Source: Pseudomonas rhodesiae (GTDB taxonomy: Bacteria > Pseudomonadota > Gammaproteobacteria > Pseudomonadales > Pseudomonadaceae). From it: DNA of 64,000 nt. Of this stretch, positions 53,822 through 63,268 are shown piece after piece. Each line of letters starts with the position of its first letter. Position 1 is the stretch's first letter. Position numbers and translations under genes: made by a program. The DNA lies in the NCBI RefSeq assembly GCF_007858255.1, contig NZ_VFEU01000004.1, positions 186,001-250,000 on the forward strand. Reading direction: 5' to 3'. The notes beneath the pieces were generated by a model. That model worked only from the letters and a program-made list of their open reading frames with translations, was not told where the DNA came from and did not search any database.

Positions 53822-54451
53822 TTACTTGCTGGCGGTAACGGTAGTCGGAGCCATCGCCAAGGCACGCTTGGCTTCGATGAAGGTTTTGCTCCAGTAGCTG
53901 TCGCCCAGATTGTCGACTCGAACACCGCCGCTGCGACGGCTGCTGGAGTGGATAAACTGGTTATCGCCCAAGTAGATACCGGCGTGGCTGACGCGCCCAC
54001 GGCCACTGGTACTGAAGAAAAGCAGATCGCCGGGCTTGAGGTTGTTGCGCGCGACCAACGGTGCATTAACGTTGATCATTTCGCGCGTCGAACGCGGCAG
54101 ATTCATGCCGGCCTCTTCACGAAACAGGTAGCCGATAAAGCCGCTGCAATCGAAACCGGCTTCGGAGGTACCGCCGAAACGGTAACGGGTACCGATCAGG
54201 GACATGCCGCGCTCAAGAATGCTGTCGGCCAGAACTGGGAGTTGATAAGGCTTGCTGCCGGAGAAGTCGGCCAGCTCTTTTTCGGTCGCCACTTCTTCCT
54301 CATAAACAGTGGAAGATTGCGCCGCGACGAATTTTGCCTGGTTTTGAACCTGTGGTTTTTGCTGTTCTGCCACTTGTTGAGGGTGGGACGCGCAACCAAA
54401 CAACAGGGTAACGAGTGCGAGAGGCACGAGGGGTGCGAAGCGATTTAGCAT
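53822..54451 (-). CDS. NlpC/P60 family lipoprotein, second copy
   Basis: 209-aa lipoprotein. The signal sequence ends in LFGC. A longer linker (about residues 25-80, acidic and Gln-rich) precedes the NlpC/P60 domain with GFDCSGFIGYLF, VSHAGIYLGDNQF and the final His in FIHSSS. Paralogue of the next gene. ATG 54451 is preferred; GTG 54457 is alternative. Confidence 0.92.
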   Translation of the reverse strand: MLNRFAPLVPLALVTLLFGCASHPQQVAEQQKPQVQNQAKFVAAQSSTVYEEEVATEKELADFSGSKPYQLPVLADSILERGMSLIGTRYRFGGTSEAGFDCSGFIGYLFREEAGMNLPRSTREMINVNAPLVARNNLKPGDLLFFSTSGRGRVSHAGIYLGDNQFIHSSSRRSGGVRVDNLGDSYWSKTFIEAKRALAMAPTTVTASK

Positions 54452-54660
54452 GGGCACGACCGTGGCTGATAGATTTAGAAGCCGCGACTATGCCCTCTAT
54501 CACATCGATTTGCAAATTCAATCGTGCCTTTTGTGACTTCCCGATTCGACCCTGACATCTAAGCCGTAATTCCATTTATCGACAAAAATGCGTAGCTCGC
54601 CGGGCTCAAACGCAGGTTTTCTGGCGCCTGAAAAGTGTCGAAACATTGAAAATCAACGTG

Positions 54661-55365
54661 TTACCAGCCCAAAGTCTCTTTGAGAAAAGGGATCGTCAAT
54701 TTTCTTTGCGCCTGCAAGGAAGCTTGGTCGAGCTGTTCAAGCAGATCGAACAATGCGCTCATGCTGCGAGTGCCACGGGTCAAGATGAAATGCCCCACCT
54801 CATCGGTGAGGTGCAGGCCGCGCCGCGAGGCTCGTAACTGAAGGGCGCGCAATTTGTCCTCGTCGGACAAGGGGCGCATCTGGAAGATCAACGCCAGGGT
54901 CAGGCGCGATTTAAGGTCCGCCAGCTTGACCGGCAATTCCCGCGGCGAGGTGGAGGCCGCAATCAACAGGCGTCGGCCACTGTCACGCAGGCGGTTGAAC
55001 AGATGGAACAGCGCTTCTTCCCAGTCAGCCTTGCCGGCGATGGCCTGCAGGTCGTCGAGGCAGACCAGCTCGTATTGCTCAAGGTGGTCGAAAATGCCGA
55101 CGCCGCGATCCATCAACTCAGTCAACGGCAGGTACACCGCCGGTTCGCCCATCTGTTCGAAGCGCAGGCACGCGGCCTGCAACAGGTGGGTACGCCCCAC
55201 GCCATGCTTGCCCCACAGATAGATCAGGCTTTCAGTCCACCCGGCGTCGGCTTCGCAGAGCCGCTCGACATAGCCGAGTGCAGCGGCGTTGGCGCCTGGG
55301 TAGTAATTGATGAAGGTGGCGTCGTCACGCAGACGCACACCCAAGGGCAGCTGAATCGGTTTCAT
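54661..55365 (-). CDS. hda: Hda, DnaA regulatory inactivator
   Basis: 234-aa DnaA-like AAA+ protein without the DNA-binding domain. The N-terminal clamp-binding motif QLPLGV is at residues 5-10, the P-loop-like region is LWGKHGVGRTHLLQA, and LVCLDDLQAIAG and RLTLALIFQMRPL are family features. Hda with the sliding clamp stimulates hydrolysis of DnaA-ATP after initiation. Family length is usual. In the order DUF2066 - PerM - hda that is common in Pseudomonas. Confidence 0.95.
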   Translation of the reverse strand: MKPIQLPLGVRLRDDATFINYYPGANAAALGYVERLCEADAGWTESLIYLWGKHGVGRTHLLQAACLRFEQMGEPAVYLPLTELMDRGVGIFDHLEQYELVCLDDLQAIAGKADWEEALFHLFNRLRDSGRRLLIAASTSPRELPVKLADLKSRLTLALIFQMRPLSDEDKLRALQLRASRRGLHLTDEVGHFILTRGTRSMSALFDLLEQLDQASLQAQRKLTIPFLKETLGW

Positions 55366-55533
55366 GCTGACTGAACGGCTCCCATCGAACCGTTAGTGGC
55401 CTCTGTGAAAAGTTTGCGAAGTTTATACCCGTGACGTCGGGCGCACAATGCAGCAGACCTCAAGCAAAATCAAAGGTTTGCGTTAACTCGTTGGTTTTAC
55501 GCGAATTGTTTGACGCCACGCCTGAATAAACAA

Positions 55534-55558
55534 CAAACCCGGCGTTGCGCCGGGCTTG
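55534..55558 (-). terminator. Rho-independent terminator after the PerM gene
   Basis: The minus-strand RNA folds as CAAGCCCGGCG/CGCCGGGTTTG with a CAA loop (one G-U pair), followed by TTGTTTATT. It lies 12 bases past the stop. Confidence 0.8.
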
Positions 55559-55569
55559 TGACACTGCGA

Positions 55570-56643
55570 TTACAGGTCGGGGTCTTCGACCCCCGTGTAG
55601 ACATCCGAATCCTTGTACAGATCATGCACATGGCGCACCAGCACCATGATCACTGCAGCCACCGGCAGGGCCAGCAGGATGCCGGTAAAACCGAACAACT
55701 CCCCGCCCGCCAGGATCGCAAAGATCACGGCCACCGGGTGCAGACCGATGCGATCCCCCACCAGCAGCGGCGTGAGCACCATGCCTTCCAGCGCCTGGCC
55801 GACCATAAACACTGCAACGATACCCAGCATCGGATAAAGATCGCCGCCGAACTGAAACAGCCCCGCCACCAACGCCGCGCCGATCCCGATCACAAACCCC
55901 ATGTACGGCACGATCGCGGCCAAACCGGCAATCAGCCCGATCAACAGGCCCAGCTCCAGGCCGATGGCCATCAACCCGGCGGCATAGATAACGCCCAAGG
56001 CCAGCATCACCAGCAACTGGCCACGCACGAATGCGCCCAGCACTTCATGACACTCTTCGGCCAGGGACACAATGCGCTCTTCGCGGTCACGCGGCAGCAG
56101 GCTACGGATCTTGGCCATCATGATGTCCCAGTCGCGCAGCAGGTAAAACGCCACCACCGGGATCAGCACCAAGTTGGTCAACCAACCGATCAGCGCGAGC
56201 CCGGAAGCGGTGGCCTGGCTAAGCACCACACCGACGATATCGGTGGTCTGGCCCATGTGCTCACTGATGGCCGCCTTAACTTTGTCGAACTTCCAGAAGC
56301 CATCCGACAGCCCCAGTTTGGACTGAGCCCACGGCATCGCCGTGTGCTGCAGCCAGTCGAGCATTTGCGGCGCCAGCTCATACAATCGATACAACTGCTT
56401 GACCAGCATCGGCACCAGTACCAGGACCAGAGCCGTGACGATCAAGGTGAACAGCGCGAACACCGTTACCACGCCCAAGGTTCGCGAAAGTCCGGCCTTT
56501 TCCAGACGATCCACCACGGGATCGAATAGGTAGGCCAACAGCAACGCGACCAGGAACGGCGTCAGGATCGAATGCAGCAAGAACACAAAAACGCACAGCA
56601 GGACAATCCCGCCTAGCCACACCCAACGACGCGTATCCGCCAT
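55570..56643 (-). CDS. AI-2E/PerM family membrane protein
   Basis: 357-aa inner-membrane protein with about eight hydrophobic helices. It has LLAYLFDPVVDRLEKAG at the N-terminus and YLLRDWDIMMAKI and PYMGFVIGIGAALVAG in the centre, typical for PerM/YdiK/TqsA proteins. ATG 56643 follows GGAG. Transport of autoinducer or ions is uncertain; function not defined in Pseudomonas. Gap to the upstream DUF2066 gene is 44 bp. Confidence 0.9.
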   Translation of the reverse strand: MADTRRWVWLGGIVLLCVFVFLLHSILTPFLVALLLAYLFDPVVDRLEKAGLSRTLGVVTVFALFTLIVTALVLVLVPMLVKQLYRLYELAPQMLDWLQHTAMPWAQSKLGLSDGFWKFDKVKAAISEHMGQTTDIVGVVLSQATASGLALIGWLTNLVLIPVVAFYLLRDWDIMMAKIRSLLPRDREERIVSLAEECHEVLGAFVRGQLLVMLALGVIYAAGLMAIGLELGLLIGLIAGLAAIVPYMGFVIGIGAALVAGLFQFGGDLYPMLGIVAVFMVGQALEGMVLTPLLVGDRIGLHPVAVIFAILAGGELFGFTGILLALPVAAVIMVLVRHVHDLYKDSDVYTGVEDPDL

Positions 56644-56687
56644 AAACCACTCCATCTGTTTGCTTCTATCTATATAAGGAAGAACGT

Positions 56688-57719
56688 TTACCAGCGAAAA
56701 CGCAGTTGCGCCTGGGGTTCGGGGGCAGCGGCCGGTGGCGTTCCGTCGGTCACCGGCTGGGCTTCAGCCGCTGGAACCTCCTGCAACTTGGCCAGGTTCA
56801 ACTGGGTACGCAATTGCTCGGCGCTGCCGTTCACGCGATACACAATGCGGTTGCCATCGACCAGCAGCGGTTGACCGCCAAACGGCTCAAGCAGATGCCC
56901 AAGCGTTGCGTAGCGCTCCAGATTCATGCCCTGCACTTCCAGCAACTGCTCGGTGCTGACGCCCGGCTTGACCGCAAAACGCGGCGCCAGCTTCTGGCTG
57001 ACGGCCAACATCACCGCGTCCGCCAGCGCTGCGGTGTCGGCGCCCTCGGCGGTGCCTTGATCAGCCTTGTCGCCCATCCAAAGGCGCCATTTGGCCTGCC
57101 ACTGATTACCTTCCTGACGCGCATGCACCGCCAGCAACGCGTCGGCGCCGTAGCGTTCGGACGCAGCCCGCAGCGGCGTGGCATCGGCGCTCTCCAGGTT
57201 CGGCGCGGTGGCCACCACTTGCTCTTCCAGATCGCCCAATGGCAGACGCAGCGGCAAGCCACGGTGTTGCGCCGCACGGCGCAGCGCTTGGGCGACGGAC
57301 TGGCCGTCGCCCACCAGGCTGCTGCCCTCGGTGGAATCGTTCAGCCACCAGCCCAGGATCGAGGGCCGATTGCTGCCCCAGATAGACAACCCGGCGTCAC
57401 GCAATGCGCGATCGGTGCTCACCGGGTCGAAATCCACTTGCAGGCTTTCCGGCGGGCCGGCGTCGTAGCCGTACTGGCTGATGATCTGCTGCGGGTCTTT
57501 GCGTACCGCCGCCAGGCCCGGACCTTCGGCGGCCTTGGCATCGCCGGTCAGGCGGATCACCAGGGTCTGCACCGCGCGCTGGGTGGCTTGGTCGCGCTCC
57601 TGGGGCGACTGGCTGCTGACCGGTTCAAGTACTTGATAAAGGCCGTTGAGGGTTTCGGCATGACTCGCCAGGCTGACCAACGACAAACAGCCCACAAAAA
57701 ACACATTACACAGACGCAT
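56688..57719 (-). CDS. DUF2066 exported protein
   Basis: 343-aa protein with a signal peptide (MRLCNVFFVGCLSLVSLASH) cleaved near HAE. The N-terminal region LNGLYQVLEPVSSQSPQERD and the segment DAGLSIWGSNRPSILGWWL match DUF2066. It is usually next to purMN and hda in Pseudomonas. The last part is rich in Pro and Ala. Periplasmic function unknown. Confidence 0.87.
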   Translation of the reverse strand: MRLCNVFFVGCLSLVSLASHAETLNGLYQVLEPVSSQSPQERDQATQRAVQTLVIRLTGDAKAAEGPGLAAVRKDPQQIISQYGYDAGPPESLQVDFDPVSTDRALRDAGLSIWGSNRPSILGWWLNDSTEGSSLVGDGQSVAQALRRAAQHRGLPLRLPLGDLEEQVVATAPNLESADATPLRAASERYGADALLAVHARQEGNQWQAKWRLWMGDKADQGTAEGADTAALADAVMLAVSQKLAPRFAVKPGVSTEQLLEVQGMNLERYATLGHLLEPFGGQPLLVDGNRIVYRVNGSAEQLRTQLNLAKLQEVPAAEAQPVTDGTPPAAAPEPQAQLRFRW

Positions 57720-58076
57720 GAAAGATTCCCGAACGACAGATTTAGCGGCTGGAACAGACCGCGCGAACTCGGTTTCGCCTGGGCTGGGACCACGGCGACC
57801 GGTAAAACATTCACGGGGTCTCGGTAAGTTTTCGTACTGTCACAGTACTAGCGGGTTCAAGGCTATACCTTAATAGGCGCTGAAGCCGAGTCGATTAGCA
57901 TTTTTTTAATCGCCTTTTTTAGCCGATATGGCCCTGCCCGTCGGCCCGAGGATGGCCGCTGCCCCTCAAGCCTGATAAAATCGCGCGCCTTCGCAGACCG
58001 TCAACGGCTGGGCCTTTTTACAAAAGCCCCCGCCCGCTCGGTCGTTACCCAGAAATCCCCCCTAAAGGCCTGGATC
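57720..58076. other. 357-bp divergent promoter region, no gene
   Basis: Between the DUF2066 gene and purM. A 15-bp perfect palindrome GTACTGT-C-ACAGTAC is at 57834-57848. A TGATAAAAT -10-like element lies near 57971. A T-rich stretch with CGATTA/TAATCG arms lies near 57889-57912. No open frame with coding character is seen. Confidence 0.55.
57834..57848. promoter_or_regulatory. 15-bp palindromic operator candidate
   Basis: GTACTGT-C-ACAGTAC is a perfect 7+1+7 inverted repeat about 115 bp upstream of the DUF2066 start and about 230 bp before purM. It resembles sites for dimeric TetR- or LexA-type factors but lacks the LexA spacing of CTGT-N8-ACAG. Regulator unknown. Confidence 0.45.
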
Positions 58077-59135
58077 ATGAGCAAGCAACCCTCCCTGAGC
58101 TACAAGGACGCCGGTGTAGACATCGACGCCGGTGAAGCATTGGTCGAACGCATCAAGAGCGTCGCCAAGCGCACTGCGCGCCCCGAAGTCATGGGCGGCC
58201 TGGGCGGTTTTGGCGCCCTCTGCGAGATCCCGGCCGGCTACAAGCAGCCAGTCCTGGTGTCCGGCACCGACGGCGTGGGCACCAAGCTGCGCCTGGCCCT
58301 GAACCTGAACAAGCACGACAGCATCGGCATCGACCTGGTGGCCATGTGCGTCAACGACCTGGTGGTATGTGGCGCCGAGCCGCTGTTCTTCCTCGACTAC
58401 TACGCCACCGGCAAGCTGAACGTGGACACCGCCGCACAAGTGGTTACCGGTATCGGCGCTGGCTGCGAACTGTCGGGTTGCTCCCTGGTAGGCGGCGAAA
58501 CCGCTGAAATGCCCGGCATGTACGAAGGCGAAGACTACGACCTGGCCGGCTTCTGCGTCGGCGTTGTAGAAAAAGCCGACATCATCGACGGCTCCAAAGT
58601 GGCCGCCGGTGACGCCCTGCTCGCCCTGCCATCCTCCGGTCCGCACTCCAACGGCTACTCGCTGATCCGCAAAATCATCGAAGTGTCGGGTGCCGACATC
58701 GAAAACACCCAGCTCGACGGCAAGCCACTGACCGACCTGCTGATGGCGCCGACCCGCATCTACGTCAAGCCGTTGCTCAAGCTGATCAAGGACACCGGCG
58801 CCGTGAAGGCCATGGCCCACATCACCGGTGGCGGCCTGCTGGACAACATCCCGCGCGTCCTGCCAAAAGGCGCTCAGGCTATTGTCGACGTCGCCAGCTG
58901 GCAGCGTCCTGCGGTGTTCGATTGGTTGCAGGAACAAGGCAACGTCAACGAAACCGAAATGCACCGTGTGCTGAATTGCGGCGTGGGCATGGTCATCTGC
59001 GTGGCGCAGGAACATGTGGAAACCGCGCTGAACGTATTGCGCGAAGCCGGCGAGCAGCCTTGGGTCATCGGCCAGATCGCCACCGCTCCGGAAGGCGCGG
59101 CCCAGGTTGAACTGAAGAACCTTAAGGCGCACTGA
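58077..59135 (+). CDS. purM: PurM phosphoribosylformylglycinamidine cyclo-ligase
   Basis: 352-aa AIR synthetase. The motifs [44 protein letters not shown] and [16 protein letters not shown] are all present. It closes the imidazole ring in purine synthesis. The stop codon overlaps the purN start (TGATG). Confidence 0.98.
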   Translation: MSKQPSLSYKDAGVDIDAGEALVERIKSVAKRTARPEVMGGLGGFGALCEIPAGYKQPVLVSGTDGVGTKLRLALNLNKHDSIGIDLVAMCVNDLVVCGAEPLFFLDYYATGKLNVDTAAQVVTGIGAGCELSGCSLVGGETAEMPGMYEGEDYDLAGFCVGVVEKADIIDGSKVAAGDALLALPSSGPHSNGYSLIRKIIEVSGADIENTQLDGKPLTDLLMAPTRIYVKPLLKLIKDTGAVKAMAHITGGGLLDNIPRVLPKGAQAIVDVASWQRPAVFDWLQEQGNVNETEMHRVLNCGVGMVICVAQEHVETALNVLREAGEQPWVIGQIATAPEGAAQVELKNLKAH

Positions 59136-59785
59136 TGCCGGCAACCTGTGATGTCGTGGTGCTGCTCTCCGGCACCGGCAGTAACTTGCAGGCCCTGATC
59201 GACAGCACGCGCACCGGCGACAGCCCGGTGCGCATCGCTGCGGTGATCTCCAACCGCAGCGACGCCTATGGGCTGCAGCGCGCCAGGGACGCGGGAATCG
59301 AAACCCGCTCCCTGGATCACAAGGCGTTCGACGGCCGCGAGGCTTTTGATCGCGCCCTGGTGGAGCTGATCGACGCCTTCGATCCCAAGCTCGTGGTACT
59401 GGCCGGTTTCATGCGCATCCTCAGCGCTGACTTCGTGCGTCATTACGCCGGGCGTCTGCTGAATATCCACCCTTCCCTGCTACCCAAATACAAGGGCATG
59501 CACACGCACCAACGTGCCATTGATGCCGGTGACCGCGAGCATGGCTGCAGCGTGCACTTCGTCACCGAGGAACTCGATGGCGGGCCTCTGGTCGTACAGG
59601 CAGTGGTTCCGGTAGAGTCGGATGACTCGGCGCAGACGCTTGCGCAACGGGTTCACACCCAGGAACACAGGATTTACCCGCTGGCGGTTCGCTGGTTTGC
59701 CGAGGGGCGGTTGATTCTCGGTGACCAGGGTGCATTATTGGACGGCCAGTTACTCGCGGCCAGCGGCCACTTGATTCGAACCTAG
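59135..59785 (+). CDS. purN: PurN phosphoribosylglycinamide formyltransferase
   Basis: 216-aa GAR transformylase. N-terminal VLLSGTGSNLQALID binds the phosphate; catalytic Asn and His are in LLNIHPSLLPKYKG and Asp in VTEELDGGP. It transfers the formyl group from 10-formyl-THF. Overlaps purM by one base. Confidence 0.97.
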   Translation: MPATCDVVVLLSGTGSNLQALIDSTRTGDSPVRIAAVISNRSDAYGLQRARDAGIETRSLDHKAFDGREAFDRALVELIDAFDPKLVVLAGFMRILSADFVRHYAGRLLNIHPSLLPKYKGMHTHQRAIDAGDREHGCSVHFVTEELDGGPLVVQAVVPVESDDSAQTLAQRVHTQEHRIYPLAVRWFAEGRLILGDQGALLDGQLLAASGHLIRT

Positions 59786-59793
59786 GAGATTTT

Positions 59794-60507
59794 ATGCGTC
59801 GTGCCTTGCTCTTCGCTTTTGCGCTGTTCGCCTTGCCTGCGGTGCAAGCGGCAGACCTTCATCCCTTCTCCGTAAGCTACACCGCCGACTGGAAACAGTT
59901 GCCCATGAGTGGTTCGGCCGAACGCAGCCTGACCAAGAATAGCGACGGCACGTGGACCTTGAACTTCAAGGCTTCCATGATGATTGCCAGCCTGACCGAA
60001 ACCAGCGTGATTCTGTTTGACAAGGACAGCCTGCAACCGAAGAGCTACACCTTCGAACGCGGCGGCCTGGGCAAAGCCAAGAAAATCAACCTGGACTTCG
60101 ATCAGGCAGCCAAGAAAGTCACCGGTTTCGAAAACAAAGATGCCGTGAATGTACCCCTGCAAAGCGGCATGCTCGATAAGTCGACCTACCAGTTGGCCCT
60201 GCAGCGCGATGTCGCGGCCGGCAAAAAGAGCATGAGCTACAACGTGGTGGAAGGCACCGATGTCGACACCTACGACTTCCGCGTGATCGGCCCGGAAAAG
60301 GTTCAGACCAAGGTCGGCTCCATCGACGCCATCAAGGTCGAGCGGGTGCGTGATCCGACGCAAAGCAAGCGCATCACCCAGATGTGGTTTGCCAAGGACC
60401 AGGGCGGCATTCTGGTAGCCCTGCGCCAGGTCGAGACCGACGGCAAGGAATACAACATCATGCTGCAAGACGGCACCGTTGACGGTAACGCGGTCAAAGG
60501 CAGCTGA
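59794..60507 (+). CDS. DUF3108 exported protein
   Basis: 237-aa protein. Signal peptide MRRALLFAFALFALPAVQA is followed by a beta-rich domain (LHPFSVSYTADWKQLPMSGSA, SYTFERGGLGKAKKI, ITQMWFAKDQGGILVALRQ) of the DUF3108 type. AGGAG precedes the ATG. It follows purN by eight bp and is probably co-transcribed with purMN. Function unknown; likely periplasmic. Confidence 0.88.
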   Translation: MRRALLFAFALFALPAVQAADLHPFSVSYTADWKQLPMSGSAERSLTKNSDGTWTLNFKASMMIASLTETSVILFDKDSLQPKSYTFERGGLGKAKKINLDFDQAAKKVTGFENKDAVNVPLQSGMLDKSTYQLALQRDVAAGKKSMSYNVVEGTDVDTYDFRVIGPEKVQTKVGSIDAIKVERVRDPTQSKRITQMWFAKDQGGILVALRQVETDGKEYNIMLQDGTVDGNAVKGS

Positions 60508-60523
60508 TCGATCGATACGACTG

Positions 60524-60550
60524 AAAGCCTCGCGAATGCGGGGCTTTTTT
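60524..60550 (+). terminator. Rho-independent terminator after purMN-DUF3108
   Basis: Stem AAAGCCTCGC/GCGGGGCTTT (one G-U pair) with GAAT loop, then a run of T residues. Confidence 0.88.
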
Positions 60551-60782
60551 TCGCCTGTTTTTCTCGCTCGCACAGGATGGGGCAAGCCCTTTCACATGAA
60601 ACTTTTGTCATCAAACCCACGGCACTGCGGCGCAATGTCGCGGTTAACGGGGCCCGCAGCACTGTTGCGTTTCGTGCAATGAATTGTTGCAGGCAAAAGC
60701 GGTTTACTTAGCAAGCTAACAAAACATATAACAAAAGCCTGCGACGACTTGCCGCAGATCCACCAGAGATTGGAGCAAGCAG

Positions 60783-60971
60783 ATGACTGTAAAAGTAACT
60801 GAACGCGACGATGCACATATGTCCCATGAAGCGTTGGGCCATGGGATTCACATCTGGGATGTACACCAACAAGACCTGCTGGTCGGCATGTTTCATAACG
60901 AAAGCGACGCTCAGAACTATAAGAACGAGCTTGAAATGCTTGAGATGAGACGCCAGGCAGAAAGCGCCTGA
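60783..60971 (+). CDS. 62-aa conserved-looking small protein
   Basis: Histidine-rich N-terminal half (DAHMSHEALGHGIHIWDVHQ) and a helical, acidic C-terminal half (NESDAQNYKNELEMLEMRR). Ribosome site GGAGCAAGCAG before the ATG and an own terminator at 61023 support expression. The family is not recognised; the histidines may bind metal. Confidence 0.75.
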   Translation: MTVKVTERDDAHMSHEALGHGIHIWDVHQQDLLVGMFHNESDAQNYKNELEMLEMRRQAESA

Positions 60972-61022
60972 ACCGCTGATAGTGCGCAGGCGCTGCGTCC
61001 ACGACACGGAGCACCTGCGAAA

Positions 61023-61050
61023 CAAAACCCCGCCTTCGAGCGGGGTTTTG
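61023..61050 (+). terminator. Rho-independent terminator after the 62-aa gene
   Basis: Perfect 11-bp stem CAAAACCCCGC/GCGGGGTTTTG with a 6-base loop, 52 bases after the stop. The T run is within the stem end. Confidence 0.82.
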
Positions 61051-61277
61051 CGTGGTCAAGACGGTACTTTTTAAATCACCGTAAGAAACCAGACACGTCT
61101 TACAAAAGTTGCATCTGCGTACTACGGGCTGCGTTGAAAACCCTGAACGGGCCCATTCCAGAGCCTCCCAAGCCCGCCTTCCCGCCTCCAAAGCGACACA
61201 ATTGCCTTGAGACACCCCGCCCCAGCCAAGCGCGAATAAACGTGGGCGTCTATTCGAGTAACAAAAAATAGACATTT

Positions 61278-61296
61278 GATAATGGTTCTCGATACT
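61278..61296 (+). promoter_or_regulatory. Fur box upstream of the siderophore synthetase gene
   Basis: GATAATGGTTCTCGATACT matches 12 of 19 positions of the consensus GATAATGATAATCATTATC, with the left half perfect over seven bases. It lies about 47 bp before the start codon, where a Fur repressor would block the promoter when iron is plentiful. Confidence 0.7.
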
Positions 61297-61342
61297 ATCG
61301 CGCCGCCTTCGACTCAGTACCCAGGATAAGGAATTCGACTTG

Positions 61343-63268
61343 ATGTACGGAAACAGCATGACGCCTGAATCGTCCCTGCTCGCACGTTGGAGCGAAGCAC
61401 TGGCCACTTCGCCCTTCCAGGCGAACCACATCACCCTCGAAGACCTTGCCGGCACCTTGCAACCTGCCGCTGAACGTAGCTTCCAACGGCTGCTCCAGGC
61501 ACTGCTGCGCGAAGCGCTGCTGGCTCCCGACACCTGTACCTACGACGGTCATGGCCATTGCTGGCTGGTGTTGCCGGACCAGTCGCGCCTGTGCTTCGAG
61601 CATCTGCGCCCAGGCCGTATGGCCAGCTGGGACCTGCGCGGACGCGTCGTGCATGTGCGCGAGGGTCAGCCGGCGCTCAAACTGCAATTCCCCTCGCAAT
61701 TGCTGACGCTGCTCAACAGTACGCTTCAAACCCCTGCCGCGCCGGATGTACTGAATCGTCTGAACACTGAAATCGACGACAGCTTCGTGAACGACACGCT
61801 GTGCCTGGCCTTTCACGCGCATTGGACGCTGAAGCTTCAGGCCTCCATGCCAGCTGCCCACGCGGGCAACCTGCTCAGCTATCTCAAGCAGGACCCACAC
61901 GTCGCCAACCCGACCTGCGTGTTGGAGCAATGGGGCACGCTGGGCCATCCCTGGCACCCCAACTACAAAACTAAACTGGGCTTGAGCACCGAGCAGGTGA
62001 TCGCGTTCTCGCCGGAGTTCGAAGCGCGCTTCCCGGTGTTGCTGTGCGCCTTGCACCGTCAATACGCACACGTTGAAACGCTGGCCGGTTCTGCGGATTA
62101 CTGGCCGTGGTGGCAACAGCATTTTCCCCAGGCCGCCCGGGAATTGGCCGACGTGCTGACCGCGCAAGGCCTTGCACCCGCCGACTATCTACCGCTGCCC
62201 GCTCACCCCTGGCAGGCTCGCCAGGAGTTGCCACAGCTGTTCGCCAATGAGATCAGCGATCGGCTGCTGGTGCTCACCGAGATTGTCGCGTTTACAGCCC
62301 ACCCCACCATGTCTTTTCGCACCGTATTGCCGGACGGCCGCTGCGATGCACCGATGGTCAAGCTGCCAGTCTCGCTGCGCCTGACCAGCGTGCAGCGTAC
62401 CGTTTCACCACGTTCGGCGCGTATGGGGCCGCGTATCAGCGAGCTATTGTTGAGCATTCTTTCCCGTGAGCCGGGTATCTCCAAGCGGCTTAGCATCGTA
62501 CCGGAGCGAATCGGCGTGCACTTCAAGCCGCAACCGGCCAACGACGAACATTCCCGTCACCTCGCCGTGCTGTACCGCGATAACCCGCTTAGCCAGCTGC
62601 AATCGGGGGAAATGGCTGTGCCGGTCGGCAGCCTGTTCGCCCTCGACCAGCACGGCGAACCGCTGCTGCGACACTGGGTACGCCTGAGCCAGGGCCGGGA
62701 CGATGCCCAAGGCATGCGCGCGTTTTTCCGTGATTACGCCGCGATCACGGTGCCGGCGCTGTTGGGCATGTACCTGCGCTACGGCGTCGCGTTCGAGGCC
62801 CATCAGCAGAACTCCTTTATGGTCATGAGCGACGACGGGCAACTGAGCCGCCTATTGCTGCGCGACTTCGGCGATATCCGTATCGACCGCAAGACCTTGC
62901 ATGCCCAGGGTCTGGACATTGAGCTGCACGACCCGAAAATGACCTTGTACGACGACGCCAGCTTTGTACGCGACAAGTTGCTGCATACGGTTTTCATGTG
63001 TCATTTGGGCGAGCTGGTACTGCTCAGCGCGCGTCATTTCGAAATGCCCGAGGCGCAGCTGTGGGATGAACTGTCAGCCCAGGTCAGCCAGTGTTTCGAC
63101 GCGCTGCGCGACCAGGTCGAGCCCCAACGCTGGCGGACCGAACGCGCCGCACTGCTGGAGCAGGCATGGCCGGCCAAATCGTTTATGCGCATGCGCCTGT
63201 TGGAAAGTCACGCCGATATTGTCGGGCGGCTGCCCAACCCGCTGAGTGCCGCCGCCAATGAGCTCTGA
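61343..63268 (+). CDS. NIS siderophore synthetase (IucA/IucC family)
   Basis: 641-aa protein. Family signatures: LPAHPWQ (His288), the ATP-binding TMSFRTVLP and MVKLPVSLRLTSVQRT, the catalytic region GVAFEAHQQNSFMV (His487) and LLLRDFGDIRI, and the C-terminal FerC/FhuF-like helices. These enzymes join a carboxylic acid such as citrate or 2-oxoglutarate to an amine or alcohol using ATP. Similar enzymes make achromobactin, staphyloferrin or rhizoferrin; which product is made cannot be told from one gene. TTG 61340 precedes ATG 61343 and AAGGA is near; the ATG is chosen. It overlaps the next gene by 11 bp, and a Fur box precedes it. Confidence 0.92.
   Translation: MYGNSMTPESSLLARWSEALATSPFQANHITLEDLAGTLQPAAERSFQRLLQALLREALLAPDTCTYDGHGHCWLVLPDQSRLCFEHLRPGRMASWDLRGRVVHVREGQPALKLQFPSQLLTLLNSTLQTPAAPDVLNRLNTEIDDSFVNDTLCLAFHAHWTLKLQASMPAAHAGNLLSYLKQDPHVANPTCVLEQWGTLGHPWHPNYKTKLGLSTEQVIAFSPEFEARFPVLLCALHRQYAHVETLAGSADYWPWWQQHFPQAARELADVLTAQGLAPADYLPLPAHPWQARQELPQLFANEISDRLLVLTEIVAFTAHPTMSFRTVLPDGRCDAPMVKLPVSLRLTSVQRTVSPRSARMGPRISELLLSILSREPGISKRLSIVPERIGVHFKPQPANDEHSRHLAVLYRDNPLSQLQSGEMAVPVGSLFALDQHGEPLLRHWVRLSQGRDDAQGMRAFFRDYAAITVPALLGMYLRYGVAFEAHQQNSFMVMSDDGQLSRLLLRDFGDIRIDRKTLHAQGLDIELHDPKMTLYDDASFVRDKLLHTVFMCHLGELVLLSARHFEMPEAQLWDELSAQVSQCFDALRDQVEPQRWRTERAALLEQAWPAKSFMRMRLLESHADIVGRLPNPLSAAANEL

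Noticed and set aside
61051..61270. Possible insertion-sequence remnant before the Fur box
   Set aside because: No inverted-repeat ends, target duplication or transposase fragment could be identified by eye.
60592..61533. 313-codon minus-strand frame across the 62-aa gene, Fur box and siderophore gene start
   Set aside because: It spans terminators and the Fur-controlled promoter and has no recognisable motif.
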